Assembly (NCBI GenBank): GCA_001603455.1
Contig: LUZA01000015.1
Span: 1-62,581 of the forward strand
DNA: 62,581 nt
Source of the DNA: Bacteroidales bacterium Bact_09
Lineage (GTDB): Bacteria > Bacteroidota > Bacteroidia > Bacteroidales > UBA932
Direction of reading: 5' to 3'
Shown: positions 16,608-25,434 of the stretch, in pieces
Position numbering within the stretch: position 1 is the stretch's first letter
How the letters are laid out: each line of letters starts with the position of its first letter
The notes under the pieces: generated by a model
Database searches by the model: none
The model's input: only the letters and a program-made list of their open reading frames with translations
What the model was told of the DNA's origin: nothing
Program-made: the position numbers and the translations under genes

Positions 16608-16615
16608 TATATTTG
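16608..16615 (+). promoter_or_regulatory. -7 box for the TonB-dependent receptor
   Basis: TATATTTG, 54 bases before the ATG at 16670. The -33 region is only weakly matched. It may add transcription to read-through from the nuclease gene. Confidence 0.45.
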
Positions 16616-16669
16616 CACCGTGTTTTCAAAACCCGATATAGTAACTTATAACATCCTAAATAAACATCT

Positions 16670-19600
16670 ATGAAAAAAGCAATTCAATGTTTTCTCGCTC
16701 TTGTGGCGTTTATGTTTCTGAGTGTGGGAGCTTATGCGCAGGTAACCACCTCGTCTCTGGGAGGTAGAATCACTGACGAGGGGGGGACTGCAGCAGCAGG
16801 TGTTACTGTTGTAGCCACCCACGTGCCTTCCGGGACCATGTATGCTGCCGTTACCAACAATGATGGTCGCTATACTATTCAGGGTATGCGTACCGGTGGT
16901 CCCTACACAGTCGAAATTTCTTATATTGGATACAAGACTATTCATTTTACCGACATTACCCTGCAACTGGGAGATCTTTACAGTTTAAGTACTGAACTCA
17001 GGGAAGAAGCCGTTCAACTGGAGGATATAGTGATAGTGGCTTCTGCCACTTCTGCCTTTGCCGGAGAAAAGTTTGGCTCTTCTACCAATATTTCCAGCCA
17101 GAACATCCAAAGTCTGCCCACTATCAGCAGGAGCATTACAGACATAGCAAAACTTTCTCCTTACGGAGGTAATGGCATGAGCTTTGCCGGCGGCGATGGC
17201 CGTTCGTCCAACTTTACCGTTGACGGCGCCAACTTCAACAACAACTTTGGTTTAAGCTCCCGCCTCCCCGGTGGCGGAACCCCTATTTCCATTGATGCCA
17301 TTGAGGAAGTTCAGGTAGTGATAGCTCCTTTTGATGTTCGTCAGACCAATTTCATTGGCGGTGGAGTCAATGCTATTACCAAATCGGGTACCAATACTTT
17401 AAGAGGAAGTGCCTATGCTTTTCATCGCAATGAAAATATGAGGGGCAATACCATTGACGGGGTGGAACTCGGTGAAAGAGGCATTGATCGTAATACCACC
17501 TACGGACTTACCCTGGGTGGTCCTATTGTAAAGAACAAACTGTTCTTCTTTGTCAATTTTGAATACACCAAAACGCCTACCATCGTGAACCGCTGGAGGC
17601 CTTCAGAAGACGGTGTGGCCAATACAGACCTTTACATTTCGCGCACTACCATGGCCGACATGAAAAGAGTTTCTGATTTTCTGAGCAGTAAATACGGCTA
17701 TGACACAGGTTCCTACACAAATTATCCGGCCAATGAAAGCAATATGAAGATATTGGCCCGTGTAGACTGGAACATCAGCCGGGATCACCATCTTGCCGTT
17801 CGTTACAACTACACATTGAACAGAGGCTGGAATAACACCAACGCTTCTTCTTCCAACTGTTTTCAACGTACTACGGAAAGCCGCCTGGGTCAATATTCCA
17901 TGGCTTTTGCCAACTCAATGTACTCTATGGACAACCTCGTTAATTCCGTTTCAGTGGACCTCAACAGCCGTTTTGGAGACAACATTTCCAATCAGCTTCT
18001 GGTTACTTATTCCCAGTTAGACGATATCCGCGGATCCACCTCTTCCAAATTCCCTTTTATTGATATTTTGGAAGGTTATACGGTTGATAACGGAAAGATC
18101 AATCAGTCTATTGTTCCTTATATGTCAGCCGGTTATGAGTTGTTTACCTGGAACAACGGGGTTCACAACACCGTATTTAACGCGAAAGATGATATTACCC
18201 TCTATAAAGGCAACCACAAAATTACCGCCGGCCTGAGTTTTGAATATCAAATGGCCGACAATTCTTATATGAGAAACGGTACGGGTTACTACCGTTACCG
18301 CAGTTTGGACGATTTCCTTAACGGGGCTGTTCCGGAAACTGTTGCCCTTACTTACGGCTACGACGGCGAACAAAATCCTGCTGCCCGCGTGCGTTTTAAC
18401 CAGTTTGGCCTGTATGTGCAAGACGAATGGAGTGTGGGTAACAATTTTAAACTGACTTACGGCGTTCGTTTGGACGAGATTATATTCAATAATAAGGACC
18501 TGATGCGAAACAACGCCATTTATGAAATTGAATATGATGGCAAGAGCATAGATACCGGCAAATGGCCTAAACCAAAACTCCAGATCTCTCCGCGTATCGG
18601 ATTTAACTGGGATGTGTTTGGAAACCGCTCCTTGAAAGTCCATGGTGGTACCGGGTTTTTCGCGGGACGCCTTCCTTTGGTTTTCTTCACCAATATGCCC
18701 ACCAACTCGGGTATGGTACAGAACATCGTGGCCATTTCCACAAGATATACTGCCGGGGTAGCCAATCCCGATCCCCTTCTGGAAGCGTTCAAGGGAGATA
18801 TGATCACCGATGTAGACGCGTTGATCGCAAAGCTTCATAGTCTTAATCCGAAAAAATTCCCCACTTCCATCAGTCCGGAGGACGGAGTAAAACCCTCCCA
18901 GATCAACGGGATCGATCCCAACTTTAAAATGCCCCAAGTATGGAAGAGTTCCATTGCCCTGGATTACAACTTCCCCACCTCGTTTCCCTTTTCTGTCAGC
19001 GGGGAGTATATCTTCAACAGAACCATCAATGGGATCTGCCTGAGGAACTGGAACATAAAAGACAACAAAGGTTTTTCTCGGATAAACGGTCCCGACAGGC
19101 GTCACATTTATCCTGCCGAATACAGGCTAACCAATACCGATGCCTACGTACTTTCCAATACTAATAAAGGTTACGGCTGGACAGCCAACTTTACATTACA
19201 TATGTCACCTGTAGAGAATTTGGACATCATGGCCTCTTACACACATACTGCCATGAAAGAAATTACGGGTATGCCCGGTTCCAATGCAGAGTCAGCTTAC
19301 CTGTACGTTCCTTCTGTTGAAGGGCCCAACTTTGCCGGCCTCAGCAATTCTCAGTATGTGACTCCTGACCGTGTGATCGCCTCGGTTTCCTACTCAGACA
19401 GGTCCAACAACCACTTTTCCTTGTTCTACCAAGGTTATCGCGGTGGTTCAAGCTACACTTATCAATATTACGGCGACTTCAACGGAGATAATATTCCTTA
19501 CGATGTGATGTACATTCCCAAAGACGATTCGGAAATCATTTTTGCTTCTCAAAACGACCGCGAGCGTTACTGGGCCTATGCAGACCAGGATACCTACCTG

Positions 19601-19957
19601 AGCAAACATAAAGGCCAGTATGCAGAGGCATACAGTGTCTATTCACCCTGGGTTCATCGTTTTGACTTCCGTTACTCTCATGACTTTGTGGTCAATATAG
19701 GGAAAACCCGGAATGCCCTGCAGCTCAATTTTGATTTTATGAATGTAGGCAACTTGTTCAACAGCACCTGGGGCGTTAGCAAAATCCTTTCTACCGAGGC
19801 TATGAGCGGACGTATCCTTCAATTAGACAACATCAATGAAGAAGGCGTTCCCGTATTCAAGACAAGAGTAGAGGCAGGTGCCAAAACCTGGGATTACAAT
19901 CACTCCATTGGCCAATGTTGGTCTCTGCAGATAGGTATTAAGTATCTTTTCAACTAA
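16670..19957 (+). CDS. TonB-dependent outer-membrane receptor with carboxypeptidase-like N-domain
   Basis: A 1095 aa outer-membrane transporter. A signal peptide (about 1-23, ending AYAQ) is followed by a carboxypeptidase regulatory-like beta-sandwich (about 28-110, LGGRITDEGGTAAAGVTVVA to ISYIGYKT), then a plug domain (about 120-250, SRSITDIAKLSPY) and a beta-barrel to the C-terminus. It lacks the SusC/RagA signature and has no SusD partner, so it belongs to the Oar-like receptor branch rather than the SusC branch. Its neighbours are a surface nuclease and a BACON/OB lipoprotein, suggesting uptake of nucleic-acid breakdown products; this is inference from context. Confidence 0.92.
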   Translation: MKKAIQCFLALVAFMFLSVGAYAQVTTSSLGGRITDEGGTAAAGVTVVATHVPSGTMYAAVTNNDGRYTIQGMRTGGPYTVEISYIGYKTIHFTDITLQLGDLYSLSTELREEAVQLEDIVIVASATSAFAGEKFGSSTNISSQNIQSLPTISRSITDIAKLSPYGGNGMSFAGGDGRSSNFTVDGANFNNNFGLSSRLPGGGTPISIDAIEEVQVVIAPFDVRQTNFIGGGVNAITKSGTNTLRGSAYAFHRNENMRGNTIDGVELGERGIDRNTTYGLTLGGPIVKNKLFFFVNFEYTKTPTIVNRWRPSEDGVANTDLYISRTTMADMKRVSDFLSSKYGYDTGSYTNYPANESNMKILARVDWNISRDHHLAVRYNYTLNRGWNNTNASSSNCFQRTTESRLGQYSMAFANSMYSMDNLVNSVSVDLNSRFGDNISNQLLVTYSQLDDIRGSTSSKFPFIDILEGYTVDNGKINQSIVPYMSAGYELFTWNNGVHNTVFNAKDDITLYKGNHKITAGLSFEYQMADNSYMRNGTGYYRYRSLDDFLNGAVPETVALTYGYDGEQNPAARVRFNQFGLYVQDEWSVGNNFKLTYGVRLDEIIFNNKDLMRNNAIYEIEYDGKSIDTGKWPKPKLQISPRIGFNWDVFGNRSLKVHGGTGFFAGRLPLVFFTNMPTNSGMVQNIVAISTRYTAGVANPDPLLEAFKGDMITDVDALIAKLHSLNPKKFPTSISPEDGVKPSQINGIDPNFKMPQVWKSSIALDYNFPTSFPFSVSGEYIFNRTINGICLRNWNIKDNKGFSRINGPDRRHIYPAEYRLTNTDAYVLSNTNKGYGWTANFTLHMSPVENLDIMASYTHTAMKEITGMPGSNAESAYLYVPSVEGPNFAGLSNSQYVTPDRVIASVSYSDRSNNHFSLFYQGYRGGSSYTYQYYGDFNGDNIPYDVMYIPKDDSEIIFASQNDRERYWAYADQDTYLSKHKGQYAEAYSVYSPWVHRFDFRYSHDFVVNIGKTRNALQLNFDFMNVGNLFNSTWGVSKILSTEAMSGRILQLDNINEEGVPVFKTRVEAGAKTWDYNHSIGQCWSLQIGIKYLFN

Positions 19958-19975
19958 TCAGCTAAAACTTTCCTT

Positions 19976-21505
19976 ATGAAACACAAATATTTATTACTAT
20001 CGTTGTTTGCGTTTGCAACACTTTTTACAAGTTGTAAAGAGGAAATTGAAATACCTTCGTTAGACGAGGTTAAGGTGGACATGTCCTACATCGGTTTTGG
20101 AGCAGAAGCCGGTTCAAAGACAATCACCCTGACCACTACCGACAATTGGAATATTACAAATATCCCCGAATGGTTAACAGTCGGTCCTGTCAGCGGCAAC
20201 GCTGCTCCGGATGGGACCAAAGTGACTTTTTCTGTTGGTGCTGCTGATTCCGATAATTTTTCCGAAGTTTATATTAATTGTGCCGGCAAGACACAGATAC
20301 TGATTGTAAAACAAGTTTGCGGTCCGGCAGAGATCGTTCTTTCTTCCTGTAAGGAAGTGATTGAAAACGGGGTTGATGGCAAGATTTATTGGGTTGAAGG
20401 CCAGGTTACTTCTATTGTCAATACCCTTTACGGCAACTGGTACCTTAACGACGGAACGGGGACTTTATACATTTACGGGACCCTCGATGCCAAGGGCAAT
20501 GCCAAAAACTTCCTAAGCTTAGGTCTTGCTGTGGGAGATCGCGTAATGGTACACGGCCCCCGCACTACTTACGGTTCGACTGTTGAATTGGTTGATGTTA
20601 CCGTTGACAAAATCACTCCGTCCCTGATCAAAGCGGCTGTGGATAAAGTTGAAGTGCCCAAGGAAGGCGGTGCATTTGAAGTTGCGGTATTGTACAAGGG
20701 TGATGGCCTGGAAATAGAATATGATGCCGATTGGCTTTCCGTCAGATCAATGATCAAGGGGGCCGATGACTCCACACGCGTAACTTTTATGGCCCAGCCT
20801 AACCTTGGAGGTGACCGGAAGGCCACCATCTCTATGACCTCTGCCACAAGCAGTTCATCTTCCACTATCCAGGTTGCCGTTACGCAAATTGGCGCCATCA
20901 TAGACGCTACCGTTGCTGGGTTTATTGCAGCTGCAGAAGATGCCACCCAATACCGTATATCCGGGATTATCACCAAAGATACCGGCAGTGATTATGGTAA
21001 TATTTACATCAAGGATGCTACCGGAGAAGTCTACATTTACGGAGTGCTTGACGCAGAAGGCAAAACAAAACAATGGAAAAATATGGGCATCAAGGTAGGC
21101 GATATTGTTACGCTTATTACTCCCCGCGGCTCGTATAAAGGAACCCCACAGGGTATAAACGCCAAGGTGGATGCGCATATCCCGGTTGTGGAGGCAACTA
21201 TACCAACTTTCCTGGCCGCCGCAGAAGATAATACCTATTATCGATTAGCCGGTATTGTCGGAGACTTGTCAGGTGCAGGTAAATACGGTAATTTCAATAT
21301 TTCCGATGAAACTTCAGAAGTTTACGTTTACGGCCTGCTTTCAGGCTGGGGCGGAGCCAAGGGACAATTCCAGACTTTGGTTGCAGAAACCGGGCTTAAG
21401 GCCGGGGACCTGATTACCATTGTGGGCAAGAGAACTTCGTACAAAGGAACGATTCAGGTTGGCAGTGGGTTCTATGTTTCGCATCAAAGTGCGGATGCTC
21501 AATAA
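19976..21505 (+). CDS. BACON and triple OB-fold-like lipoprotein
   Basis: A 509 aa predicted lipoprotein with lipobox FTSC (Cys20). Order: a BACON-like domain (about 25-115), an OB-like unit (about 120-210), a second BACON-like domain (about 222-305), then two more OB-like units (about 310-400 and 405-505). Each OB unit has a similar core: GN.Y..D.TG..YIYG.LDA.G, then GD.V....PR..Y.G. The nuclease upstream contains related BACON and OB parts. OB folds often bind nucleic acid or sugars, so a surface capture role is plausible. It starts 18 bases after the receptor gene and is likely co-transcribed with it. Confidence 0.82.
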   Translation: MKHKYLLLSLFAFATLFTSCKEEIEIPSLDEVKVDMSYIGFGAEAGSKTITLTTTDNWNITNIPEWLTVGPVSGNAAPDGTKVTFSVGAADSDNFSEVYINCAGKTQILIVKQVCGPAEIVLSSCKEVIENGVDGKIYWVEGQVTSIVNTLYGNWYLNDGTGTLYIYGTLDAKGNAKNFLSLGLAVGDRVMVHGPRTTYGSTVELVDVTVDKITPSLIKAAVDKVEVPKEGGAFEVAVLYKGDGLEIEYDADWLSVRSMIKGADDSTRVTFMAQPNLGGDRKATISMTSATSSSSSTIQVAVTQIGAIIDATVAGFIAAAEDATQYRISGIITKDTGSDYGNIYIKDATGEVYIYGVLDAEGKTKQWKNMGIKVGDIVTLITPRGSYKGTPQGINAKVDAHIPVVEATIPTFLAAAEDNTYYRLAGIVGDLSGAGKYGNFNISDETSEVYVYGLLSGWGGAKGQFQTLVAETGLKAGDLITIVGKRTSYKGTIQVGSGFYVSHQSADAQ

Positions 21506-21524
21506 ACCTCTGAATCAAGTTTTT

Positions 21525-21864
21525 ATGTGTAACACCTCCGGATCCCGAATAACGGGATTTCCGGGGGTGTTATTAAAAAGGACCAGATCTACTGCACTTC
21601 TTCTGCTCCTTCTGTGCATTTCCTGCACAAAGCAACCCGTCCCTTTCCTTTAGAATGGATACGGAATACCATGTAGTCAGGAATACTTTCAGGGCAAGCA
21701 ACGGAGGCGGTCACATGACCAATGGGATTGGGTTGTCGGCTAAAGAATTGTCTGACACGATCGTCAGCGTAAGGACAAGGGATCTCCGGACCATATTCCG
21801 GGAATCTTTAACTGCCAAAGGCCAGGTATTGCCGCAAACACTGGATCATTGGAGATATCTCTGA
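21525..21864 (+). pseudogene. Possible frameshifted small lipoprotein
   Basis: The 391-base interval 21506-21896 holds no intact recognisable gene. One frame (21525-21653) encodes a peptide ending in a lipoprotein-like signal, ALLLLLLCISCTKQP, then stops. A second frame, open across the same end and containing ATG 21655, continues for 69 codons to 21864 (MDTEYHVVRNTF...). Joining the frames near 21635 would give a lipoprotein of about 100 residues. Either this is a broken gene or the signal-like run is chance. The second frame runs into the yraN promoter. Confidence 0.3.
21531..21572 (+). terminator. Hairpin after the BACON/OB lipoprotein gene
   Basis: AACACC-CCGG-CCCG pairs with CGGG-CCGG-GGTGTT around a five-base loop, with small bulges. 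It begins 25 bases after the stop codon. There is no strong T-tract after it, so it may be a weak or 3'-end-protecting structure rather than a full intrinsic terminator. Confidence 0.45.
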
Positions 21865-21879
21865 AATTACCTACATTTG
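21849..21879 (+). promoter_or_regulatory. Promoter of the yraN-manC-arcA operon
   Basis: TTG at 21849-21851, a 20-base spacer and TACATTTG at 21872-21879 match the Bacteroidetes pattern. The ATG of yraN is 17 bases downstream. Confidence 0.55.
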
Positions 21880-21896
21880 CCAAACGGGAAGGGAAT

Positions 21897-22286
21897 ATGA
21901 AGGGCAGAAAACGAGATACGTGGCAGACCGGCAGGAAAGGAGAGATCCTGGCCGGAAATTTCCTGAAAAGAAAAGGATTCCGGATCCTGCATACCAATTG
22001 GAGAACGGGTCACAAAGAACTGGATATTGTTGCAGATAAAGCAGATAAGATCCATTTTATTGAAGTACGCTCCCGTTCCCGGATTGATGTCGTATCTCCT
22101 GAGCAGACCATTGACAGGATTAAACAACAGATGGTTATGGCGGCGGCACGTAACTATATGGCACGTTACCATATTCGGGCAGAAGCACAATTTGATGTCA
22201 TAGCCATCGTATTCGGTCCTGCCGGGACTGATGACCCGAACTATGAACTGAAGTACATTCCAAACGCTTTTACGCTTCTTTTATGA
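21897..22286 (+). CDS. yraN: YraN/UPF0102 family putative nuclease
   Basis: A 129 aa protein with the PD-(D/E)XK-like fold of the YraN family: GRKGEILAGNFLKRKGFRIL, then HKELDIVADKADKIHFIEVRSRS. The usual EVK motif reads EVR, a known variation. Cellular role is unknown; the family may act on Holliday-junction-like or other structured DNA. The start at 21897 gives the family-typical N-terminus and lies downstream of the promoter. It overlaps manC by four bases. Confidence 0.87.
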   Translation: MKGRKRDTWQTGRKGEILAGNFLKRKGFRILHTNWRTGHKELDIVADKADKIHFIEVRSRSRIDVVSPEQTIDRIKQQMVMAAARNYMARYHIRAEAQFDVIAIVFGPAGTDDPNYELKYIPNAFTLLL

Positions 22287-23374
22287 CAACAAATCATTAC
22301 TGCATCATCATGGCCGGTGGCATCGGTTCACGTTTCTGGCCCCTGAGCAGGAATGCAATGCCCAAGCAATTCCTGGATATCCTGGGTCTGGGCAAAAGTT
22401 TCCTGCAGCTTACGTACGACAGGTTTCTTAGAATAATTCCGGCAGAGAGGATCCTGGTTGTGACATCGAACCAATATAAAGAACTTGTACGCAGGCAGCT
22501 TCCGGATATTCCGGAAAACAACATTCTGACAGAACCTTACCGGCGCAATACAGCCCCCTGCATAGCCTATGCTACCTACAAGCTGCTGAAAACAGATCCC
22601 AATGCATCTGTGGTGGTGGCGCCTTCTGACCACCTGATCACCGGTGATGAGAATTTTCTGGGTACCATACGGTCAGCCCTTATGTTAGCCGGTGAAAAAG
22701 ATGTTTTGATTACACTGGGGATTAAACCTACCCGTCCCGAAACGGGTTACGGTTATATACAGGCTGTAAACAAAGAGGCTATAGCCATAGGCGATCATCT
22801 GGCTTATCCGGTAAAAACCTTTACCGAGAAACCAGATACCGAACTTGCCCGTATTTTGGTTGACAGTGGCGAATTTTACTGGAATTCAGGAATTTTTGTA
22901 TGGAGCCTTGCTTCTATAGAAAAACAATTGGAACACTGGCTGCCGGAAATCAGCCTTCCTTTCCGTAACGGATTGAGCATATACAACACACCTCATGAAG
23001 GAAAGTTTATTCACAAGGTCTATGAAGAGATCCGGAACATTTCTATAGATTACGGGGTCATGGAAAAAGCCACAAATACCTATGTGATTTCTGCCTCCTT
23101 TGGATGGTCAGACCTGGGAAGCTGGGAGAGCATCTATATGCATTACGACAAAGATGCCAGGCGTAATGCTGTGTCTGCACCAAAAGTTTTATTGGAAAAT
23201 GTAAGAGACAGCCTTGTATATTCAGGACAGGAGGACAAACTTATTGTTGTGAAAGGTCTTGAAAATTTTATTGTCGTAGACACACCCGATGCATTGCTGA
23301 TCTGTCCCAGGGACGAAACACAGTTCCGTCAGCTGTTCAACGACATAACGCATAATTATGAGGATTTTGTATGA
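22283..23374 (+). CDS. manC: Mannose-1-phosphate guanylyltransferase
   Basis: A 363 aa cytoplasmic nucleotidyltransferase converting mannose-1-phosphate and GTP to GDP-mannose. The N-terminal signature is MAGGIGSRFWPLSR, followed by PKQFLDI. VAPSDHLI, FTEKPD and WNSGIFVWS are typical of the family. It is the short form without the C-terminal phosphomannose isomerase domain. GDP-mannose feeds mannose and fucose glycans of the envelope. It overlaps both neighbours by four bases, so the three genes are translationally coupled. Confidence 0.94.
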   Translation: MTTNHYCIIMAGGIGSRFWPLSRNAMPKQFLDILGLGKSFLQLTYDRFLRIIPAERILVVTSNQYKELVRRQLPDIPENNILTEPYRRNTAPCIAYATYKLLKTDPNASVVVAPSDHLITGDENFLGTIRSALMLAGEKDVLITLGIKPTRPETGYGYIQAVNKEAIAIGDHLAYPVKTFTEKPDTELARILVDSGEFYWNSGIFVWSLASIEKQLEHWLPEISLPFRNGLSIYNTPHEGKFIHKVYEEIRNISIDYGVMEKATNTYVISASFGWSDLGSWESIYMHYDKDARRNAVSAPKVLLENVRDSLVYSGQEDKLIVVKGLENFIVVDTPDALLICPRDETQFRQLFNDITHNYEDFV

Positions 23375-24642
23375 GTGAATTAAAATTTCAGGTTGAGATC
23401 AATTCCGAGATAGGGGAATTGGAAGCAGTGATCCTTCACACACCCGGGCCCGAGGTGGAAAACATGACACCCAAATCTGTGGAGCGGGCACTCTATAGCG
23501 ACATATTGAATCTTTCGGTCGCGCAGCAGGAATATGAACAATTGTCGTTGTTCCTTGAAAAGGTAACAAAGGTATATCAGGTCAAGGATCTGCTGATCAA
23601 GGTCTTGGATAACCTGGCACACCGGAATTCACTGATAGGCAAGATATGCCTTACTGAAAACGTCAACGACTATTATGACGAATTGATGGAAATGTCATCC
23701 AGAACCCTGGCCAACAAGCTTATTGAAGGACTCCCTGCCAGGATCGACAGTCTGACCTCTTTTCTCAATGATGAATATTATGCCTTATTGCCGTTGTACA
23801 ATTTTTATTTTACCAGGGATGCTTCTGCCATTGTGGGAAACAATGCCGTAATATGCAGAATGGCCAATAAGATCCGTGTGAGAGAATCCCTGATCATGGA
23901 GGCCATATACAACAACAATCCGTATTTTACCTCCGATGTGATCAATACGTACGAACAACATCCCCACGACAGATCTATCTTGATGGAAGGAGGAGACGTC
24001 CTGGTACTTAGGAAAGATATCCTGGTTGTGGGCAACGGTATGCGGACCACATCCCAGGGGGTGGACCTGCTTGTGAACCGCCTGTCCAGATCTGTCCCTG
24101 AAGGTAAAAGTTATATTTTTGTGCAGCAGCTTCCATCATCTCCTGAAAGTTTTATCCACCTGGATATGGTTTTTACGATGTTAGATGTGGATAAGTGTAT
24201 GGTATTTGATCCTCTGATCCAGGGAGATACCCGGTACAGCACAGTACAAATAACGCTGGATAACGGAAAGGTAGAGAAAATAAGACGCGTTCCCAGTTTG
24301 CTCACATCGTTACGACGGTTGGGCTTGGACCTTGAACCTATTTCCTGCGGGGGAAGCGATGAGTGGGACCAGGAACGCGAACAGTGGCATTCCGGGGCGA
24401 ATTTCTTTGCCATTGCTCCTGGAAAAGTTATGTCATATGCACGCAACGAGCACACCCTTAACGAGATGGTCAAACATGGCTTTGAGATTGTCACATCGGA
24501 GGATGTGACCTCGGGAAAGGTTGATATCCACAAACTTGGCAAATGCGTGGTGACCATTGTAGGAGCTGAACTGGCCCGAGGAGGGGGAGGAACACGTTGT
24601 ATGACTCTTCCCTTGAAACGAAAGCCGGTTAGATGGGAATAA
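23371..24642 (+). CDS. arcA: Arginine deiminase
   Basis: A 423 aa member of the guanidino-group hydrolase family, converting arginine to citrulline and ammonia. Catalytic motifs are in the ArcA order: YFTRDAS (Asp), MEGGD (Glu), FIHLDMVFTMLD (His) and RGGGGTRCMTLPL (nucleophile Cys near the C-terminus). The N-terminal motif EAVILHTPGPE also fits. No ornithine carbamoyltransferase or carbamate kinase gene is nearby, so it is not in a classical arc operon. A related deiminase of other specificity is less likely given the motif set. Confidence 0.88.
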   Translation: MSELKFQVEINSEIGELEAVILHTPGPEVENMTPKSVERALYSDILNLSVAQQEYEQLSLFLEKVTKVYQVKDLLIKVLDNLAHRNSLIGKICLTENVNDYYDELMEMSSRTLANKLIEGLPARIDSLTSFLNDEYYALLPLYNFYFTRDASAIVGNNAVICRMANKIRVRESLIMEAIYNNNPYFTSDVINTYEQHPHDRSILMEGGDVLVLRKDILVVGNGMRTTSQGVDLLVNRLSRSVPEGKSYIFVQQLPSSPESFIHLDMVFTMLDVDKCMVFDPLIQGDTRYSTVQITLDNGKVEKIRRVPSLLTSLRRLGLDLEPISCGGSDEWDQEREQWHSGANFFAIAPGKVMSYARNEHTLNEMVKHGFEIVTSEDVTSGKVDIHKLGKCVVTIVGAELARGGGGTRCMTLPLKRKPVRWE

Positions 24643-24659
24643 TTTTAAAAAATGATCAT

Positions 24660-25424
24660 ATGAAGGTATTAATTGGAGGTGACATCGAAGGGATCGCAAC
24701 GGCCTGTGATTGGGATTCTATAACACCGGGCCATCCCGATTACGAAAGAAACCGTGTTCAATATACAAAAGAGATGAACGCTGCCATTGAAGGGGCATTC
24801 CATGCCGGAGCCACAGAGGTTTTTGTCCGGGACGGGCATGGGGGAAATAAATCGCTGATACCTGAGTTGCTCGATAAAAGGGCTTATCACATAAAAGGCA
24901 GGTGTTCAGAAGATTTCCGGGCCATGATCCTGACTATAGAAAATGGCTACGATGCCGTTCTTTTTATTGGATACCACGCTAAGGCACGGACACCCGACGG
25001 AGTTATGTCGCATACCATGGCGCGGACTGTGGATGAATTTACGTTGAATGGTGTTTCACTGCCCGAAATGGGTTATAATGCCCTGGTGGCAGGCATGTAC
25101 GATGTTCCGGTGGTTTATCTTTCAGGGGACAGAGCCGCCTGTAGGCAGGCCAAGGAACTTTTTGGCGACATTGTTACCACTTCTGTTAAAGAAGGCTTAT
25201 CGCATTGCTCGGCCATTTGCCTGCATCCCCAGGAGGCCTGTGACCGCATCCGGTTGGATGTGGCAAAAGCCCTTAAACGGGGACACCGGTGTATTTTCCG
25301 TATGGAGGGACCATATACCATGTACTGTTCCATCCGCCGGAATTATGATGCCCCAAATATTGAAAAAACATTGCATACAGCGTCCCTGGAAGAAGCCCTG
25401 CATCTATTCTGGACACTGACTTAA
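24660..25424 (+). CDS. M55-family D-aminopeptidase (DppA-like)
   Basis: A 254 aa zinc peptidase from ATG 24660 (MKVLIGGDIEG). The family metal-binding motifs are present: GGDIEGIA (Asp, Glu), RDGHGG (His) and GYHAKA (His), with HTM near residue 118. M55 enzymes remove D-amino acids from peptides, often from peptidoglycan turnover. An in-frame ATG at 24633 overlaps arcA and adds nine non-conserved residues. It lies 17 bases after arcA and 10 bases before pheS. Confidence 0.88.
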   Translation: MKVLIGGDIEGIATACDWDSITPGHPDYERNRVQYTKEMNAAIEGAFHAGATEVFVRDGHGGNKSLIPELLDKRAYHIKGRCSEDFRAMILTIENGYDAVLFIGYHAKARTPDGVMSHTMARTVDEFTLNGVSLPEMGYNALVAGMYDVPVVYLSGDRAACRQAKELFGDIVTTSVKEGLSHCSAICLHPQEACDRIRLDVAKALKRGHRCIFRMEGPYTMYCSIRRNYDAPNIEKTLHTASLEEALHLFWTLT

Positions 25425-25434
25425 AATACAAATT

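Noticed and set aside
18125-19105. Long minus-strand frame of 326 codons inside the TonB receptor gene
   Set aside because: Shadow of a real, domain-complete gene; composition is that of reverse-complement codons and no motif is seen.
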